From: Microvirga sp.
GTDB lineage: Bacteria; Pseudomonadota; Alphaproteobacteria; Rhizobiales; Beijerinckiaceae
Length of the DNA: 64,000 nt
Reading direction: 5' to 3'
Assembly (NCBI RefSeq): GCF_014699075.1
Contig: NZ_JACXAB010000002.1
Location: 248,001 to 312,000 of the forward strand
The position numbers and the translations under genes are program-made. Below, in pieces: positions 48,035-57,743 of the stretch. Under the pieces are notes generated by a model. The model saw only the letters and a list, made by a program, of their open reading frames with translations, was not told the DNA's origin and made no database searches. Position 1 is the first letter of the stretch; every line of letters begins with the position of its first letter.

Positions 48035-49387
48035 CTACAGAATGAAATAACTGGATTTAAACTCGTTCACCCCTCGCACCCCAACCAGGTGATCGGCGAT
48101 GCCGTCGCCTGTGGCGTCGATAACAAGCGCATCCTTGCTGGTGTTATAATAGAACTGCCCGGCCTTCGAGGCTGAAAGCCTTGCGTCCTCGACGCCGTTT
48201 CCGAGGAAGATCATCCTCTGACGGCCCGCAGCAGACGGATTAGCGTCGAGCTTGGAAAAATCCATTTTATCATCGCGCCTGAAATCCAAAATGCGGTCGT
48301 AAGAGGTGAGATCGCCAAAGTTGGAGTAAGAGGAGAACTGGAATTTATCCCGACCGGTCCCGCCGCTAAGGACATCCGCGTTGCCACCGCCGCTCAGTTG
48401 GTCGTGGCCTGATCCGCCTGACAGGGTATCCAGTCCCCAGCCGCCGCTAAGGCTGTCGTTGTTGGCGTCACCCCAGAGGCGATCGTCTCCTGAACTGCCT
48501 TTGAGGGTGTCATTGCCGCCGTTCCCGTGGACGCTATTGGCGGCTTCATTGCCCATGATCTGGTCACCGTATTGGGACCCATTGGCATTCTCGATGATGG
48601 TGAAGTCGCCGATGAACACCTGTTTGGGATCGAGCAGAGAGGCAGCCTTCTTGCCGATATAACTCCAGGTGCTGTCGTTGAGGTTCAAGACGATCTTGGA
48701 ACTGGCACCCCTGGCATCGATGGTGTCGTTTCCGCCGCCATCCCAGATGAGCGTGTCGCTGCCGAACTTATAGGTGTTGTTCCCAAGGCGAGCCTTCGCC
48801 GGCCCATAGATGCTCTGCAGGGCCATGATGTCGAACACACCCAGTTTGTTGTTCGGCCCAACATACGAATAGCCCATGATGGAGGAATTGAGCTCTTTAC
48901 CTTTGAGGGGCGAAGTTCCATCAAACGGATGTTCTAAGCCGAGGGCATGGCCGATCTCATGCAGGATCGTGTGCATGCCACTGCCCATAAGGCTGAAGTC
49001 CTCCTGGGTGTCGATCCAGATTTCAGCTCCGCTGAAGTCGGCGTCCGGTTTCAAGTAGGTGATCTGATTGGCGAATCCGACAACGTTGCCGGGAATGTTG
49101 AACTGTCCGAAGGTGATGAGAGGATCGCCGACTGCTTCAACAAACTGAATATTTGCTACTGAGGCAATTGTTGCAAGCGCATTCCGGACAAGGCTTTTCT
49201 CGCCTTCCGAGTAGCGCTGGAACGTTGTCCGCGGCGTTCCGTAATAGGGATCGCTCCATCCTGGTGCAGTCGTCAGGAATGAATAGGTGACCACTGCCTG
49301 CTCGCCATTCATGGTATTGGCGGACTTTCGCCAGTAGACGTTATCGTCGTAGTAGCCGGCGATCGAAGCGATTGCATGGTGCGCCAT
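48035..49387 (-). CDS. serralysin-like RTX metalloprotease, paralogue, 450 residues
   Basis: Same architecture as the 46393 gene: ILHEIGHALGLEHPFDG zinc site, SSIMGYSYVG Met-turn, VFDIMALQSIYGPAKARLGN, RTX repeats (GNGGNDTLKGSSGDDRLWGD; GGSGHDQLSGGGNADVL), and a matching C-terminus ending YFIL. The two proteins align end to end but differ throughout, so the duplication is old. Each has its own intergenic promoter region and terminator. Secreted, calcium-stabilised protease predicted. Confidence 0.9.
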   Translation of the reverse strand: MAHHAIASIAGYYDDNVYWRKSANTMNGEQAVVTYSFLTTAPGWSDPYYGTPRTTFQRYSEGEKSLVRNALATIASVANIQFVEAVGDPLITFGQFNIPGNVVGFANQITYLKPDADFSGAEIWIDTQEDFSLMGSGMHTILHEIGHALGLEHPFDGTSPLKGKELNSSIMGYSYVGPNNKLGVFDIMALQSIYGPAKARLGNNTYKFGSDTLIWDGGGNDTIDARGASSKIVLNLNDSTWSYIGKKAASLLDPKQVFIGDFTIIENANGSQYGDQIMGNEAANSVHGNGGNDTLKGSSGDDRLWGDANNDSLSGGWGLDTLSGGSGHDQLSGGGNADVLSGGTGRDKFQFSSYSNFGDLTSYDRILDFRRDDKMDFSKLDANPSAAGRQRMIFLGNGVEDARLSASKAGQFYYNTSKDALVIDATGDGIADHLVGVRGVNEFKSSYFIL

Positions 49388-49500
49388 AGGATGAGGTCTC
49401 TGTCACTTGTTGATGAAATGCGGAGTGATAGGGAGGAAAGGGCTCGGCAATCTTCCCCTATTGTATCAGCCGACGCTTTTGTGACGCTGGCGAAGACCAG

Positions 49501-49758
49501 TTACAGCAGCAATTCAGCCTGTCGTGGCAGGGCAGCGAGTTGGGCTTCCTCAAGAGCGAGCTGCCGTTGAAGACGAGGGCTGTGGAACCCGATCTTCAGG
49601 CGTTTGCGCTCCTCTTCGCATCTAGCGATATAGTCAGCCAGCCGCCCATCCCGGACGGCCTCACACATCTCCCGGGAGCCACTGGCGATCAGGCGCGGAC
49701 CGTCATAGAGGACCGACGGGCCATTTTCGACGTCAACGATATGCATGTGCGAGGTCAT
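49501..49758 (-). CDS. unnamed protein, 85 residues
   Basis: The ATG at 49758 directly follows the upstream stop (TGAATG). Beta-like start (MHIVDVENGPSVLYDGPRLI) and a Glu/Arg/Leu-rich coiled-coil second half (IARCEEERKRLKIGF; RQLALEEAQLAALPRQAELL). Probably co-translated with the 49759 gene. Confidence 0.6.
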   Translation of the reverse strand: MTSHMHIVDVENGPSVLYDGPRLIASGSREMCEAVRDGRLADYIARCEEERKRLKIGFHSPRLQRQLALEEAQLAALPRQAELLL

Positions 49759-50304
49759 TCAGTACGAAGGGAGGCGAATGGGAATGTGGCCGGGCTTGGA
49801 AGGGGTGCCAGGTCGCGGGCCGCTCCTGTCAGCTACATAGGATCCGGCGGCCGCCGCGCTGGAAAATACACCCTCGAACTTGCCGTCGATGTAGAGGCGA
49901 ACATGGCCCGATCCCCGGATCGGGGTCACATCATAGACACGCTCGGACCGCGGCTTCTTGGCCGTCGTCGGGAGAGATCTTACAAGCCTCAGAGCAGAGA
50001 CTTGGGCCATTGCAGCCATGGTGTTATGGAAGATCCCGTGGCTGGCTCCTGCGACGATCAATTCGACACGGGAGCCGTCCTGCGGGACCAGCTTGATTTC
50101 AGCCGACACGGCACATTGCCGGACCTTGCTATTCAGCTTTCGGCCGAATCGGGTCCGGTTACCGTACGAGCCTGTTTTCGAAGATTTCCGCATGATTGTA
50201 TCGAGGGCAGGGGTGGCATTAGTATTTGTGAGGCTCCCCGGCGCAACTGCGTTATGGCAATGCCGCGCCGGGGACTGGGTTAAACACCGCGCATATGGGC
50301 GCAA
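49759..50304 (-). CDS. unnamed basic protein, 181 or 144 residues
   Basis: The start is uncertain: ATG at 50193 (MRKSSKTGSYGNRTRFGRKL) looks better than the upstream extension. Contains EIKLVPQDGSRVELIVAGAS and VRLYIDGKFEGVFSSAAAAG, short beta-helix units, and a Pro/Gly-rich basic tail. No family recognised. It starts 18 bases after the nrdJ stop in the same direction. Confidence 0.55.
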   Translation of the reverse strand: MRPYARCLTQSPARHCHNAVAPGSLTNTNATPALDTIMRKSSKTGSYGNRTRFGRKLNSKVRQCAVSAEIKLVPQDGSRVELIVAGASHGIFHNTMAAMAQVSALRLVRSLPTTAKKPRSERVYDVTPIRGSGHVRLYIDGKFEGVFSSAAAAGSYVADRSGPRPGTPSKPGHIPIRLPSY

Positions 50305-50322
50305 TGTTTAGGACTCTTTTCC

Positions 50323-53300
50323 TTACCCACATCCGCCGCTTGAATTGCACTCAAGGCAAGTTGTGCATTTGCCCGTGCGAATTACTCTCAAGCTTCCGCA
50401 CGAACCGCAGGCCTCACCAATGAAGCCCTGGTTCTTGGCGACACTGAGCTTCGTGGCCATGTCATCCTCGGCTCGTGCAATTGCTGGCGGCTGAAACGGA
50501 AGGTTCTCCACTGGATGAAGCGCGAGTGCTGCGTTCCCGTCGATCTGAGGGATCACTGCCGACGATGATACGGCAACCGTCTGGATATCCGAGCGGACAA
50601 AGCCGCGGGAAATCGGCAGAACAACGCCCGAGGATTCGGCAGAACTTCCGTCGTTCTTGCCAAGGCCAACCGTAGTCGGCGTGTTCTCCTGGTCCACGTG
50701 GGCGAGGTCGTTGCGGCCGAGATAGGATACGGCGAGCTCGCGGAACACGTAGTCGAGGATCGAGGTGGCGGACTTGATGCGATCATTGTTCTGGACGAAG
50801 CCCGCCGGCTCGAAGCGCGTGAAGGTGAAGGCCTCCACGTATTCCTCCAGCGGCACGCCGTATTGCAGGCCGAGCGAGATCGCGATGGCGAAGTTGTTCA
50901 TCATGGCCCGGAAGGCGGCGCCTTCCTTGTGCATGTCGATGAAGATCTCGCCGAGGCGTCCATCATTGTACTCGCCAGTCCGCAGGTAGACGCGATGGCC
51001 GCCGACGGTTGCCTTCTGGGTGTAGCCCTTGCGGCGATCCGGCATGCGCTCACGGTCTCTGACCTTGACGATGCGCTCGACAACTTTCTCGACCATGCGC
51101 TCGGAGATCTGAGCTACTTTCGCGGCGACAGGGAGGTTGGCGACGGCTTCTGCCGCGTCGTCCGCATCCTCGTCCTCATCGGCGATGAGAGCGGAGTTGA
51201 GCGGCTGCGAGAGCTTGGAGCCGTCGCGGTAGAGGGCGTTGGCCTTCAGACCCAGCTTCCAGGACAGCATGTAGGCGTTCTTGCAATCCTCGACAGTGGC
51301 GTCGTTGGGCATGTTGATGGTCTTGGAGATCGCACCCGAGATGAAGGGCTGCGACGCCGCCATCATGCGGATGTGGCTCTCCACCGAGAGATAGCGCTTG
51401 CCGATCTTGCCGCACGGGTTGGCGCAATCGAACACCGCGTAGTGCTCGGTCTTGAGGTGCGGTGCGCCTTCCAGCGTCATCGCTCCGCAGATGTGGATGT
51501 TCGCGGCCTCAATGTCGGCCTTCGAGAAGCCGAGGAATTGCAGCAGGTCGAAGGATGGATCGTTGAGCTTCTCCGCCGGGACTTTGAGCGTGCCGGTGAG
51601 GAAGTCCTCGCCGAGCGTCCAGCGGTTGAACACGAACTTGATGTCGAAGGCTGAACGGAGGCCCTTCTCCACCGCGTCGATCTTGTCGTCCGTGAAGCCC
51701 CGGGTAGCGAGTGAGCCCGGGTTAATGGCGGGCGCCTGCTTCATGGAGCCGTGACCGACCGCATAGGCCTCGATCTCGGCGATCTCGTGCTCGCGGTAGC
51801 CCAGCGTGCGCAGGGCATCCGGAACGGCGCGGTTGATGATCTTGAAGTAGCCGCCGCCGGCGAGCTTCTTGAACTTCACCAGGGCGAAGTCAGGCTCGAT
51901 GCCGGTGGTGTCGCAATCCATCACGAGGCCGATGGTGCCCGTGGGGGCGATCACGGTGGCCTGCGCGTTGCGGTAGCCATTCTTCTTGCCGAGTTCCACA
52001 GCCATGTCCCAGGCATGGGCAGATTCGATCGCAAGCTGCTTGCCTAACGAATTCCAGACTTCGTTCAGAACTCCGGGGCGAGTGAGGGTATCAACGTCGA
52101 GGGGAACAAGGCTGGTTGACAGCCCATCGTACCCGTCGAGAGCACCGATGGCAGCCCGGCGGTGATTATACATCACCCGCAGCATGTGCTTCGCGTTCTT
52201 CTTGTACTGTGGGAACGGCCCCAACTCGCCTGCCATAACGGCCGAGGTGGCATAGGATACGCCGGTCATGATCGCGGTGATCGCCCCAGCAATGGCTCGT
52301 CCTTCATCAGAGTCGTAAGGCAGGCCCATGGTCATGAGCAGGCCGCCGATGTTCGCGAAGCCGAGGCCGAGCGTGCGGTACTCGTAGGAAAGCTGCGCGA
52401 TTTCCTTCGAGGGGAACTGCGCCATTGTCACGGAGATCTCGAGCACCACCGTCCAGAGGCGGCAGGCGTGCTTGAAACCTTCAATGTCGAAGGTGCTTGC
52501 ATTGCGGTTTAGGAACTGCAGCAGGTTGGCGGAGGCCAGGTTGCACGCGGTGTCGTCCAGGAACATGTATTCCGAGCAGGGGTTCGACGCCCGGATGCGG
52601 CCACCTTCTGGGCTGGTGTGCCAGTCGTTCATGGTGGTGTTGAAGTGCAGGCCCGGATCGGCAGACGCCCAGGCGGCATGGCCGATCTGCTCCCACAGGT
52701 CGCGGGCCTTCAGAGTTTTCATGACGCGGCCGTCCCGACGGGCGGTGAGGTGCCAGTCGGCATCGTTCTCGACGGCGCGAAGAAACTCCTCGGTTACTGA
52801 AACCGAATTGTTGGAGTTCTGGCCCGAAACCGTGAGGTAGGCTTCCGAATCCCAATCGGTATCGTAGACCGGGAAGTCGATATCCCTGTAGCCCTGCTTC
52901 GCGAACTGGATCACGCGCTTGATGTAGTTGTCCGGGATCTGCACCCGGCGGGCCAGCTTGATTTCCTTCTTCAAAGCCGGGTTCTTCTCCGGATCGAAGC
53001 AGGCATCGCCCTCGGCCTCGCAGTTGATGCAGGCCTTCATGATGGCCTTCAGGTGCTTGGCGGCGAGCTTGGAGCCGGTGACGAGGGCGGCAACCTTCTG
53101 CTCCTCCTTCACCTTCCAGTCGATGTAGCTCTCGATGTCCGGGTGATCGACGTCGACCACCACCATCTTGGCGGCGCGGCGCGTGGTGCCTCCCGACTTG
53201 ATCGCGCCCGCGGCCCGGTCGCCGATCTTGAGGAAGCTCATGAGGCCGGACGAGCGGCCGCCGCCGGAGAGCTTCTCGCCCTCGCCGCGCAGCTTGGAGA

Positions 53301-54003
53301 AGTTGGAGCCGGTGCCGGAGCCGTACTTGAACAGGCGGGCCTCGCGGACCCACAGGTCCATGATGCCGCCGTCGTTCACCAGATCGTCCTCGACGCCCTG
53401 GATGAAGCAGGCATGCGGCTGCGGGTGCTCGTAGGAGGACTTGGACTTGGTGAGCTTGCCGGTCTTGTAGTCTACGTAATAGTGGCCCTGGCCGGGGCCG
53501 TCGATACCGTAGGCCCAGTGCAGACCGGTGTTGAACCATTGCGGGGAGTTCGGTGCCACCATCTGGTTGGCGAGCATGAAGCGTAGCTCGTCATAGAAGG
53601 CCTGGGCGTCTTCCTCGGACGAGAAGTAGCCGCCCTTCCAGCCCCAATAGGTCCAGCAGCCGGCGAGCCGGTCGAACACCTGCTTGGAGGAGATCTCGGA
53701 GCCGAGGCGCTGATCCTCAGGTAGAGAGGAGAGGGCAGCCTCGTCGGGCACGGAGCGCCACAGCCAGGACGGAACGTCGTTTTCCTCCACCTTCTTCAGC
53801 CGAACCGGAACGCCGGCCTTGCGGAAATACTTCTGGGCGAGGACATCTGCAGCGACCTGGCTCCAGGATTCGGGAACCTCGATGTTCTCAAGCTTGAAGA
53901 CGAGGGAGCCATCCGGATTGCGGATCTCGCTCGTGGCGAGCCGGAAGGCGAGGGCAGCGTAGGGCGACTGCCCTGCTGTGGTGAAACGGCGCTCGAAATG
54001 CAT
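50323..54003 (-). CDS. nrdJ: adenosylcobalamin-dependent (class II) ribonucleotide reductase, 1226 residues
   Basis: Long rhizobial-type NrdJ. It makes deoxyribonucleotides without oxygen dependence, using B12. Visible: the substrate-binding start SPQWFNTGL, active-site loop [20 protein letters not shown] with the Asn-Cys-Glu triad, the phosphate-binding [20 protein letters not shown], and the redox C-terminus with CGSCGSL, CTTC and a Gly-Cys end. Length about 1,200 residues is normal for this subclass. No cobalamin riboswitch was recognised upstream. It fits the DNA-repair theme of the region, although it is usually a chromosomal housekeeping gene in this group. Confidence 0.95.
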   Translation of the reverse strand: MHFERRFTTAGQSPYAALAFRLATSEIRNPDGSLVFKLENIEVPESWSQVAADVLAQKYFRKAGVPVRLKKVEENDVPSWLWRSVPDEAALSSLPEDQRLGSEISSKQVFDRLAGCWTYWGWKGGYFSSEEDAQAFYDELRFMLANQMVAPNSPQWFNTGLHWAYGIDGPGQGHYYVDYKTGKLTKSKSSYEHPQPHACFIQGVEDDLVNDGGIMDLWVREARLFKYGSGTGSNFSKLRGEGEKLSGGGRSSGLMSFLKIGDRAAGAIKSGGTTRRAAKMVVVDVDHPDIESYIDWKVKEEQKVAALVTGSKLAAKHLKAIMKACINCEAEGDACFDPEKNPALKKEIKLARRVQIPDNYIKRVIQFAKQGYRDIDFPVYDTDWDSEAYLTVSGQNSNNSVSVTEEFLRAVENDADWHLTARRDGRVMKTLKARDLWEQIGHAAWASADPGLHFNTTMNDWHTSPEGGRIRASNPCSEYMFLDDTACNLASANLLQFLNRNASTFDIEGFKHACRLWTVVLEISVTMAQFPSKEIAQLSYEYRTLGLGFANIGGLLMTMGLPYDSDEGRAIAGAITAIMTGVSYATSAVMAGELGPFPQYKKNAKHMLRVMYNHRRAAIGALDGYDGLSTSLVPLDVDTLTRPGVLNEVWNSLGKQLAIESAHAWDMAVELGKKNGYRNAQATVIAPTGTIGLVMDCDTTGIEPDFALVKFKKLAGGGYFKIINRAVPDALRTLGYREHEIAEIEAYAVGHGSMKQAPAINPGSLATRGFTDDKIDAVEKGLRSAFDIKFVFNRWTLGEDFLTGTLKVPAEKLNDPSFDLLQFLGFSKADIEAANIHICGAMTLEGAPHLKTEHYAVFDCANPCGKIGKRYLSVESHIRMMAASQPFISGAISKTINMPNDATVEDCKNAYMLSWKLGLKANALYRDGSKLSQPLNSALIADEDEDADDAAEAVANLPVAAKVAQISERMVEKVVERIVKVRDRERMPDRRKGYTQKATVGGHRVYLRTGEYNDGRLGEIFIDMHKEGAAFRAMMNNFAIAISLGLQYGVPLEEYVEAFTFTRFEPAGFVQNNDRIKSATSILDYVFRELAVSYLGRNDLAHVDQENTPTTVGLGKNDGSSAESSGVVLPISRGFVRSDIQTVAVSSSAVIPQIDGNAALALHPVENLPFQPPAIARAEDDMATKLSVAKNQGFIGEACGSCGSLRVIRTGKCTTCLECNSSGGCG

Positions 54004-54234
54004 CGTGGTCTAATCCTTACTTACGAGAACTCGATCTATGGGTCGCTGTCTGGGCCCGTGGATGCGTAGTCTCAGGGTCTTATCGCTTCCCTTTCGAGGG
54101 CATACCCGAAGCGGACCAAACGAGCTGGCGCACCGCAAGTATGATTTGCGAAATAGATTGTACTAGAAACGAGAGATATTTCCAAAGGCGATTCCCGCTC
54201 TTGCAAGAGGCAAGGGGAAATGTCCTTAACTTTT

Positions 54235-54459
54235 CTACGCTTGGCCCAGAGATCTGGCGCTTTGTAGATTGATCCGCTTGCACCGGAGGGCGAACTGAAT
54301 GGCCTTCGTCGCGCCGCCCACATGGCATATTGCCTCGGACGCGGCCAGAAAGTCATCCTTGTAGGTTCGGCGGGTATAGATGGCGGAATGGGCCTCAGAT
54401 TGGCTGAAACCTGCAAGGCTCAACGCGTGGTTCAGCCGAGGGAGAGGGCGCTTGCTCAT
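54235..54459 (-). CDS. unnamed small basic protein, 74 residues
   Basis: Start at ATG 54459 behind CAGGAGATTTACA; the frame open to 54567 lies in the leader. Sequence MSKRPLPRLNHALSLAGFSQ then SEAHSAIYTRRTYKDDFLAA and a Cys-containing basic tail. A CCCC leader remnant lies 30 bases upstream at 54489-54492. Unassigned. Confidence 0.55.
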   Translation of the reverse strand: MSKRPLPRLNHALSLAGFSQSEAHSAIYTRRTYKDDFLAASEAICHVGGATKAIQFALRCKRINLQSARSLGQA

Positions 54460-54573
54460 TGTAAATCTCCTGATCCAAGCCGCTTTTCGGGGTTTGGGTC
54501 TGGTCCATGGATCTAGAGATCTGAGACTCTGAATATTCTTGTCCGACGCCCTCGGGCGACCGGCCAATCGGGA

Positions 54574-56580
54574 TTATAAAATCACTGCCGCGTCGATCTG
54601 AGCCTGTGCGTAATGACGGTAGGCTCGTTCGGTCGGCTCCTTGAGGGTTCTGCGGGCTGCTTCGATGTCGCGCCGGATCTGTTTCAGGTTGGCTAACCCG
54701 TTCCGCATCTGGCTTTCAAGCCGGCGACGTTCGGCCAGGAGTTCCCGATCCACCCTTGCGATATCCACCGGGTCGACCGGGAGATTGGGATTGAACAGAA
54801 AATCCTGCTCGATGGAGGTTCTCCAGGCGATGAGGCTGTCTAGGGTCCGAGTGGGCAGGCCGGGGACAGCGTTGAACCGGGCGATATCGAGATCGGCGGC
54901 AGTCTCGATGCCATAAGAGGCAAGGAACGCCCGCCGCTCGTTCGACATGCCGTCGATCCTGGCGTCAGTGATCAGGAACCCCTCGAGGAAGCGCCGGCGT
55001 TGCAGGGCCCATTGGTTCTGTTTGAGCTCATCGTGCTTGCGGCGGCTCAAGGCGGGGAGCTTATCCCAGCCTTCCCGGAGGGTTTGAATGCTAGCCTTCT
55101 GTCGGGAGAACTCGTCAGCGCTCGTCCGGAGGACCCACTCGGCTTCTGCCGCTTCCCATTTGAACTTGGCCCGATCAAGGCGACGTTTCAGGGCAGCCTC
55201 ATCAGAGGCGGTATCGAAGATCCCGTGCATGATAAAGAAAGCCACGATACCGGCGACGAACCAGATCGAATGAATGGCTTCAGTCTTGGAGAGGAACCCA
55301 ATTCCAATGAGCGTCACGGCGATTACAAAGGCAGCAAGGTGGCCGTAGTTCCCTTTGCGGCGGATCGCCAGCGCGGCCTCGGAAGGGGTGGAGTCGGATA
55401 ACGCGACGGCAGGGCCACCCCTGGGTGGCTCCAGGCCTTCGGCCTCTTTCCAGAGCGCCTCGAAGCCGGGTCCTCCTGCGGAAGGAACATCTTCGGCCAA
55501 GAACCTAGGTGAGGAGCCGCTGTCGGCCTCCACGCGACACCAAGGGCATGAGGAGCCAAGACGATGCCAGTGGGAGGAATCGACCCTGCACGGCGCGACT
55601 TCCTGCTCAAGCCGGCTGAGTGCCGAGACCCATTCCCGAGGGGTCGGCCGACCACCTTTAACCGCGGACTTCCCGAAGGCTCGTTCGAACAGGCAGGCGA
55701 GTTCGTTTCCGACGATCGAAAGGGCAGGGGTACCCGGCGGCTGTTCCATCATATGGGCATTACGCCGTGTCCCGTAGACGAACCGGAATTCCGCGATTGC
55801 CTTCGTAATCGGCATGTCCCCGCCGCCGAGGTACCGGCCGGCGAAGGGATGCCGCCCCATGAACAGCAACTGGAATATGAGTACAGCCAGCACGAAGTTA
55901 TCGTGATGGATTTCGCGAGCGAGGCCCCCGAACGGTTTTCCCTGAAGTTCGGGGGGTGTGAGCGTCTCAAGGGAGGTTTGGCTGCTGGTGAGACTGTTCT
56001 CAAGATTGATTTGGAGGCTGTCGCAATCGGTAAGGTGGACGCTTGCGTCCTGGCCGACAAGAAGGCTGGCGGGGCTGATACTTCCGATGACGCAGCCTGC
56101 CTTGTGGATGGCATCGAAGGTCGCAGATGTGTTGATGGCAGCCCGGATCAGGAACTTCCAGTCTGCCCTTTTGAAATGAGCCCGGCGGGCGTTCGGGCTA
56201 TAGAGGCTCTCGATGCTCCTGCGGGCGGTCTGCAACGGCATGAGGAAGCCGATGGGTTCGTCACTACCCTTGGGATAGAGAAGAGCCGTCGGCCAGGACG
56301 TAACCCTGCGGAGTTCAGCGCTACTGAGCTGGGCCATCCCGTTCAGGCGAGCGGTCAGGTGACGTGATGTTCCCCCGTGAAAGATCTTGGCGGCAACCCG
56401 ATTGTCACCAGCAACTCGGTAAATGGTGGCTTGACCAGAGTGGGTTAGCTCCTCACCCAATCGAATGGGAACTCCAGCCTGATCAGAGACTTGCGGAGCG
56501 TTTAGGTTGATGGCGATGCCCTCTCCAGAAGGGATCCAGTCAGATTGACGGTCCATCGATAGGGCAGGGCTGTGCTGCAT
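54574..56580 (-). CDS. YegI-like kinase-fold membrane protein with helix-hairpin-helix, 668 residues
   Basis: Order of parts: kinase-like domain (residues 40-325) with a Gly-rich entry HSGQATIYRV, Lys65 in VAAKIF, catalytic loop CVIGSISPASLLV and metal loop LTDCDSLQI, then FQLLFMGRHPFAGRYLGGGD; a CR...H...CPWC zinc-knuckle (331-348); two membrane helices (413-430, 437-455); a charged coiled coil; a helix-hairpin-helix (FNAVPGLPTRTLDSLIAWR, 569-587); and a second coiled coil. The catalytic Asp expected in GDxS/N is Ser167 here, so it may be a pseudokinase. Homologues accompany TerY/phosphatase triads, absent here. Start ATG 56580 behind GAGGACCCGG. Last gene of the locus. Confidence 0.8.
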   Translation of the reverse strand: MQHSPALSMDRQSDWIPSGEGIAINLNAPQVSDQAGVPIRLGEELTHSGQATIYRVAGDNRVAAKIFHGGTSRHLTARLNGMAQLSSAELRRVTSWPTALLYPKGSDEPIGFLMPLQTARRSIESLYSPNARRAHFKRADWKFLIRAAINTSATFDAIHKAGCVIGSISPASLLVGQDASVHLTDCDSLQINLENSLTSSQTSLETLTPPELQGKPFGGLAREIHHDNFVLAVLIFQLLFMGRHPFAGRYLGGGDMPITKAIAEFRFVYGTRRNAHMMEQPPGTPALSIVGNELACLFERAFGKSAVKGGRPTPREWVSALSRLEQEVAPCRVDSSHWHRLGSSCPWCRVEADSGSSPRFLAEDVPSAGGPGFEALWKEAEGLEPPRGGPAVALSDSTPSEAALAIRRKGNYGHLAAFVIAVTLIGIGFLSKTEAIHSIWFVAGIVAFFIMHGIFDTASDEAALKRRLDRAKFKWEAAEAEWVLRTSADEFSRQKASIQTLREGWDKLPALSRRKHDELKQNQWALQRRRFLEGFLITDARIDGMSNERRAFLASYGIETAADLDIARFNAVPGLPTRTLDSLIAWRTSIEQDFLFNPNLPVDPVDIARVDRELLAERRRLESQMRNGLANLKQIRRDIEAARRTLKEPTERAYRHYAQAQIDAAVIL

Positions 56581-56601
56581 TGCGCCGGGTCCTCATGCTG
56601 A

Positions 56602-56739
56602 TCAATCGAGATACTTCCCGATGAATGCGAGCAGCACGATAAGGCAAAGGGTAACTATTTTGAATTCGCGATTTAAATCAGCGTAAACGAGATTGACGGC
56701 GACGTGGGCGACGATCGCTACTTTAAGAAATTCATACAC
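56602..56739 (-). CDS. two-helix membrane peptide, 45 residues
   Basis: A GTG at 56739 right after AGAGGTAA opens a frame of 45 codons ending at TGA 56602. Two hydrophobic helices, FLKVAIVAHVAVNLVYA and IVTLCLIVLLAFIGKYL, are joined by a polar loop DLNREFK. It fills what otherwise seems an empty gap between the helix-hairpin-helix gene and the kinase gene, both membrane proteins, and stops 22 bases before the kinase start. Probably a small subunit of that membrane complex. Confidence 0.55.
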   Translation of the reverse strand: MYEFLKVAIVAHVAVNLVYADLNREFKIVTLCLIVLLAFIGKYLD

Positions 56740-56820
56740 TTACCTCTACCAGTCCGCACTGGTTGTAGGCGCCGAATTAGAGTTAACGAGCAGGAATCCT
56801 GCTCCAGCAGAGCGGCACGT

Positions 56821-57723
56821 TCAGCTGGTGAGGTGGGATAATTGTGCTTGAGCCTGCCGATGGGCGTGGTGGGTCGCCTCAAGAATCGGGATTCCGCGGG
56901 TCCGGACGGATTGGATCCGGCGGAGGGTCCTCTGCAGATCAGCAAGTCCCTGTTCCAGGCCGAGTACAAGCTCCTTTTCCTGGGCTCCAATGTCTTGGTC
57001 GACAGTTTCAATATCAGCCGGGGTGATCGGCTTTGAGGGATCGAACTGGAACTCAGCCTCCAGTCCATTGCGCCAACTAATCAGGGAGCTGGCAACAGAA
57101 TCGCCGATACCCGGAACATTGGAGAGCTTTGCTCCATCGATATCGGCTGCTGTCACGAACCCAGCCTTCTGTAGCGCGCCGCTCCGGACGGCTGCGATGT
57201 TGGCAATCTTTGACTGGTCGATTTTGTACTGAGACAAGAAGGCCTTGAGCTGCGACCGTCGCTGGTCGTCCTGTAGAGACTGAACCTTGCTGTCCCGAAG
57301 GGCAGGAAGATCCCTACTGGCATTTCGGAGCCGGAGGAGGAACAGCTTCTTGACTTCAAACGTCCGAGGTCCTGCCTCGTTCTCCCATTCCTCCTGTATC
57401 CGATCCCACTCCGCTTTGGCGGCCTCGGCGCGATCTCTAAAAGCGCTCGTGTCGGTGGGCACAATCAGAACATAACTGACGGCCAGTAGGGTGATTGCGC
57501 CGATGATCCAGCCAACTGCCGAGCCTCGCGCCATGACGTTCAAGACGATCAGGAGCGCAAACCCCGACCACATGACAGTGATGGCGATGGTCCGGATATC
57601 CAGCAGGGTGCGGAACCAGCGGACTTGGGGCAAAAGGCTGGTGGGCAGATTGGATGGAGCTGGCGCCGGGCCAGGATGAGGCAAGGCCTCAACCTGACTC
57701 CACAGATCGTTGAACTCGCTCAT
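56821..57723 (-). CDS. membrane helix-hairpin-helix protein, kinase-less paralogue of the 54574 gene, 300 residues
   Basis: Residues 40-300 parallel residues 410-668 of the kinase-fold protein: two membrane helices (45-63, 70-88), a charged coiled coil (RAEAAKAEWDRIQEEWENEA), a helix-hairpin-helix (AKLSNVPGIGDSVASSLISW, 198-217), the sentence-like match EAEFQFDPSKPITPADIETV to EQDFLFNPNLPVDPVDIARV, and a final coiled coil. No kinase domain. The VPGIG loop is better preserved than in the kinase protein and may bind DNA non-specifically. Likely forms a heteromeric membrane complex with it. Confidence 0.75.
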   Translation of the reverse strand: MSEFNDLWSQVEALPHPGPAPAPSNLPTSLLPQVRWFRTLLDIRTIAITVMWSGFALLIVLNVMARGSAVGWIIGAITLLAVSYVLIVPTDTSAFRDRAEAAKAEWDRIQEEWENEAGPRTFEVKKLFLLRLRNASRDLPALRDSKVQSLQDDQRRSQLKAFLSQYKIDQSKIANIAAVRSGALQKAGFVTAADIDGAKLSNVPGIGDSVASSLISWRNGLEAEFQFDPSKPITPADIETVDQDIGAQEKELVLGLEQGLADLQRTLRRIQSVRTRGIPILEATHHAHRQAQAQLSHLTS

Positions 57724-57743
57724 TACTGTCTCCTGGCAGGGCC

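Noticed and set aside
52481..53586. Frames of 352 and 177 codons within nrdJ
   Set aside because: Out-of-frame and antisense shadows of the ribonucleotide reductase; Arg/Gly-rich with no motif.
50004..54060. Cobalamin riboswitch before nrdJ
   Set aside because: The roughly 230 bases upstream of 54003 show no B12-box-like core that I can recognise.
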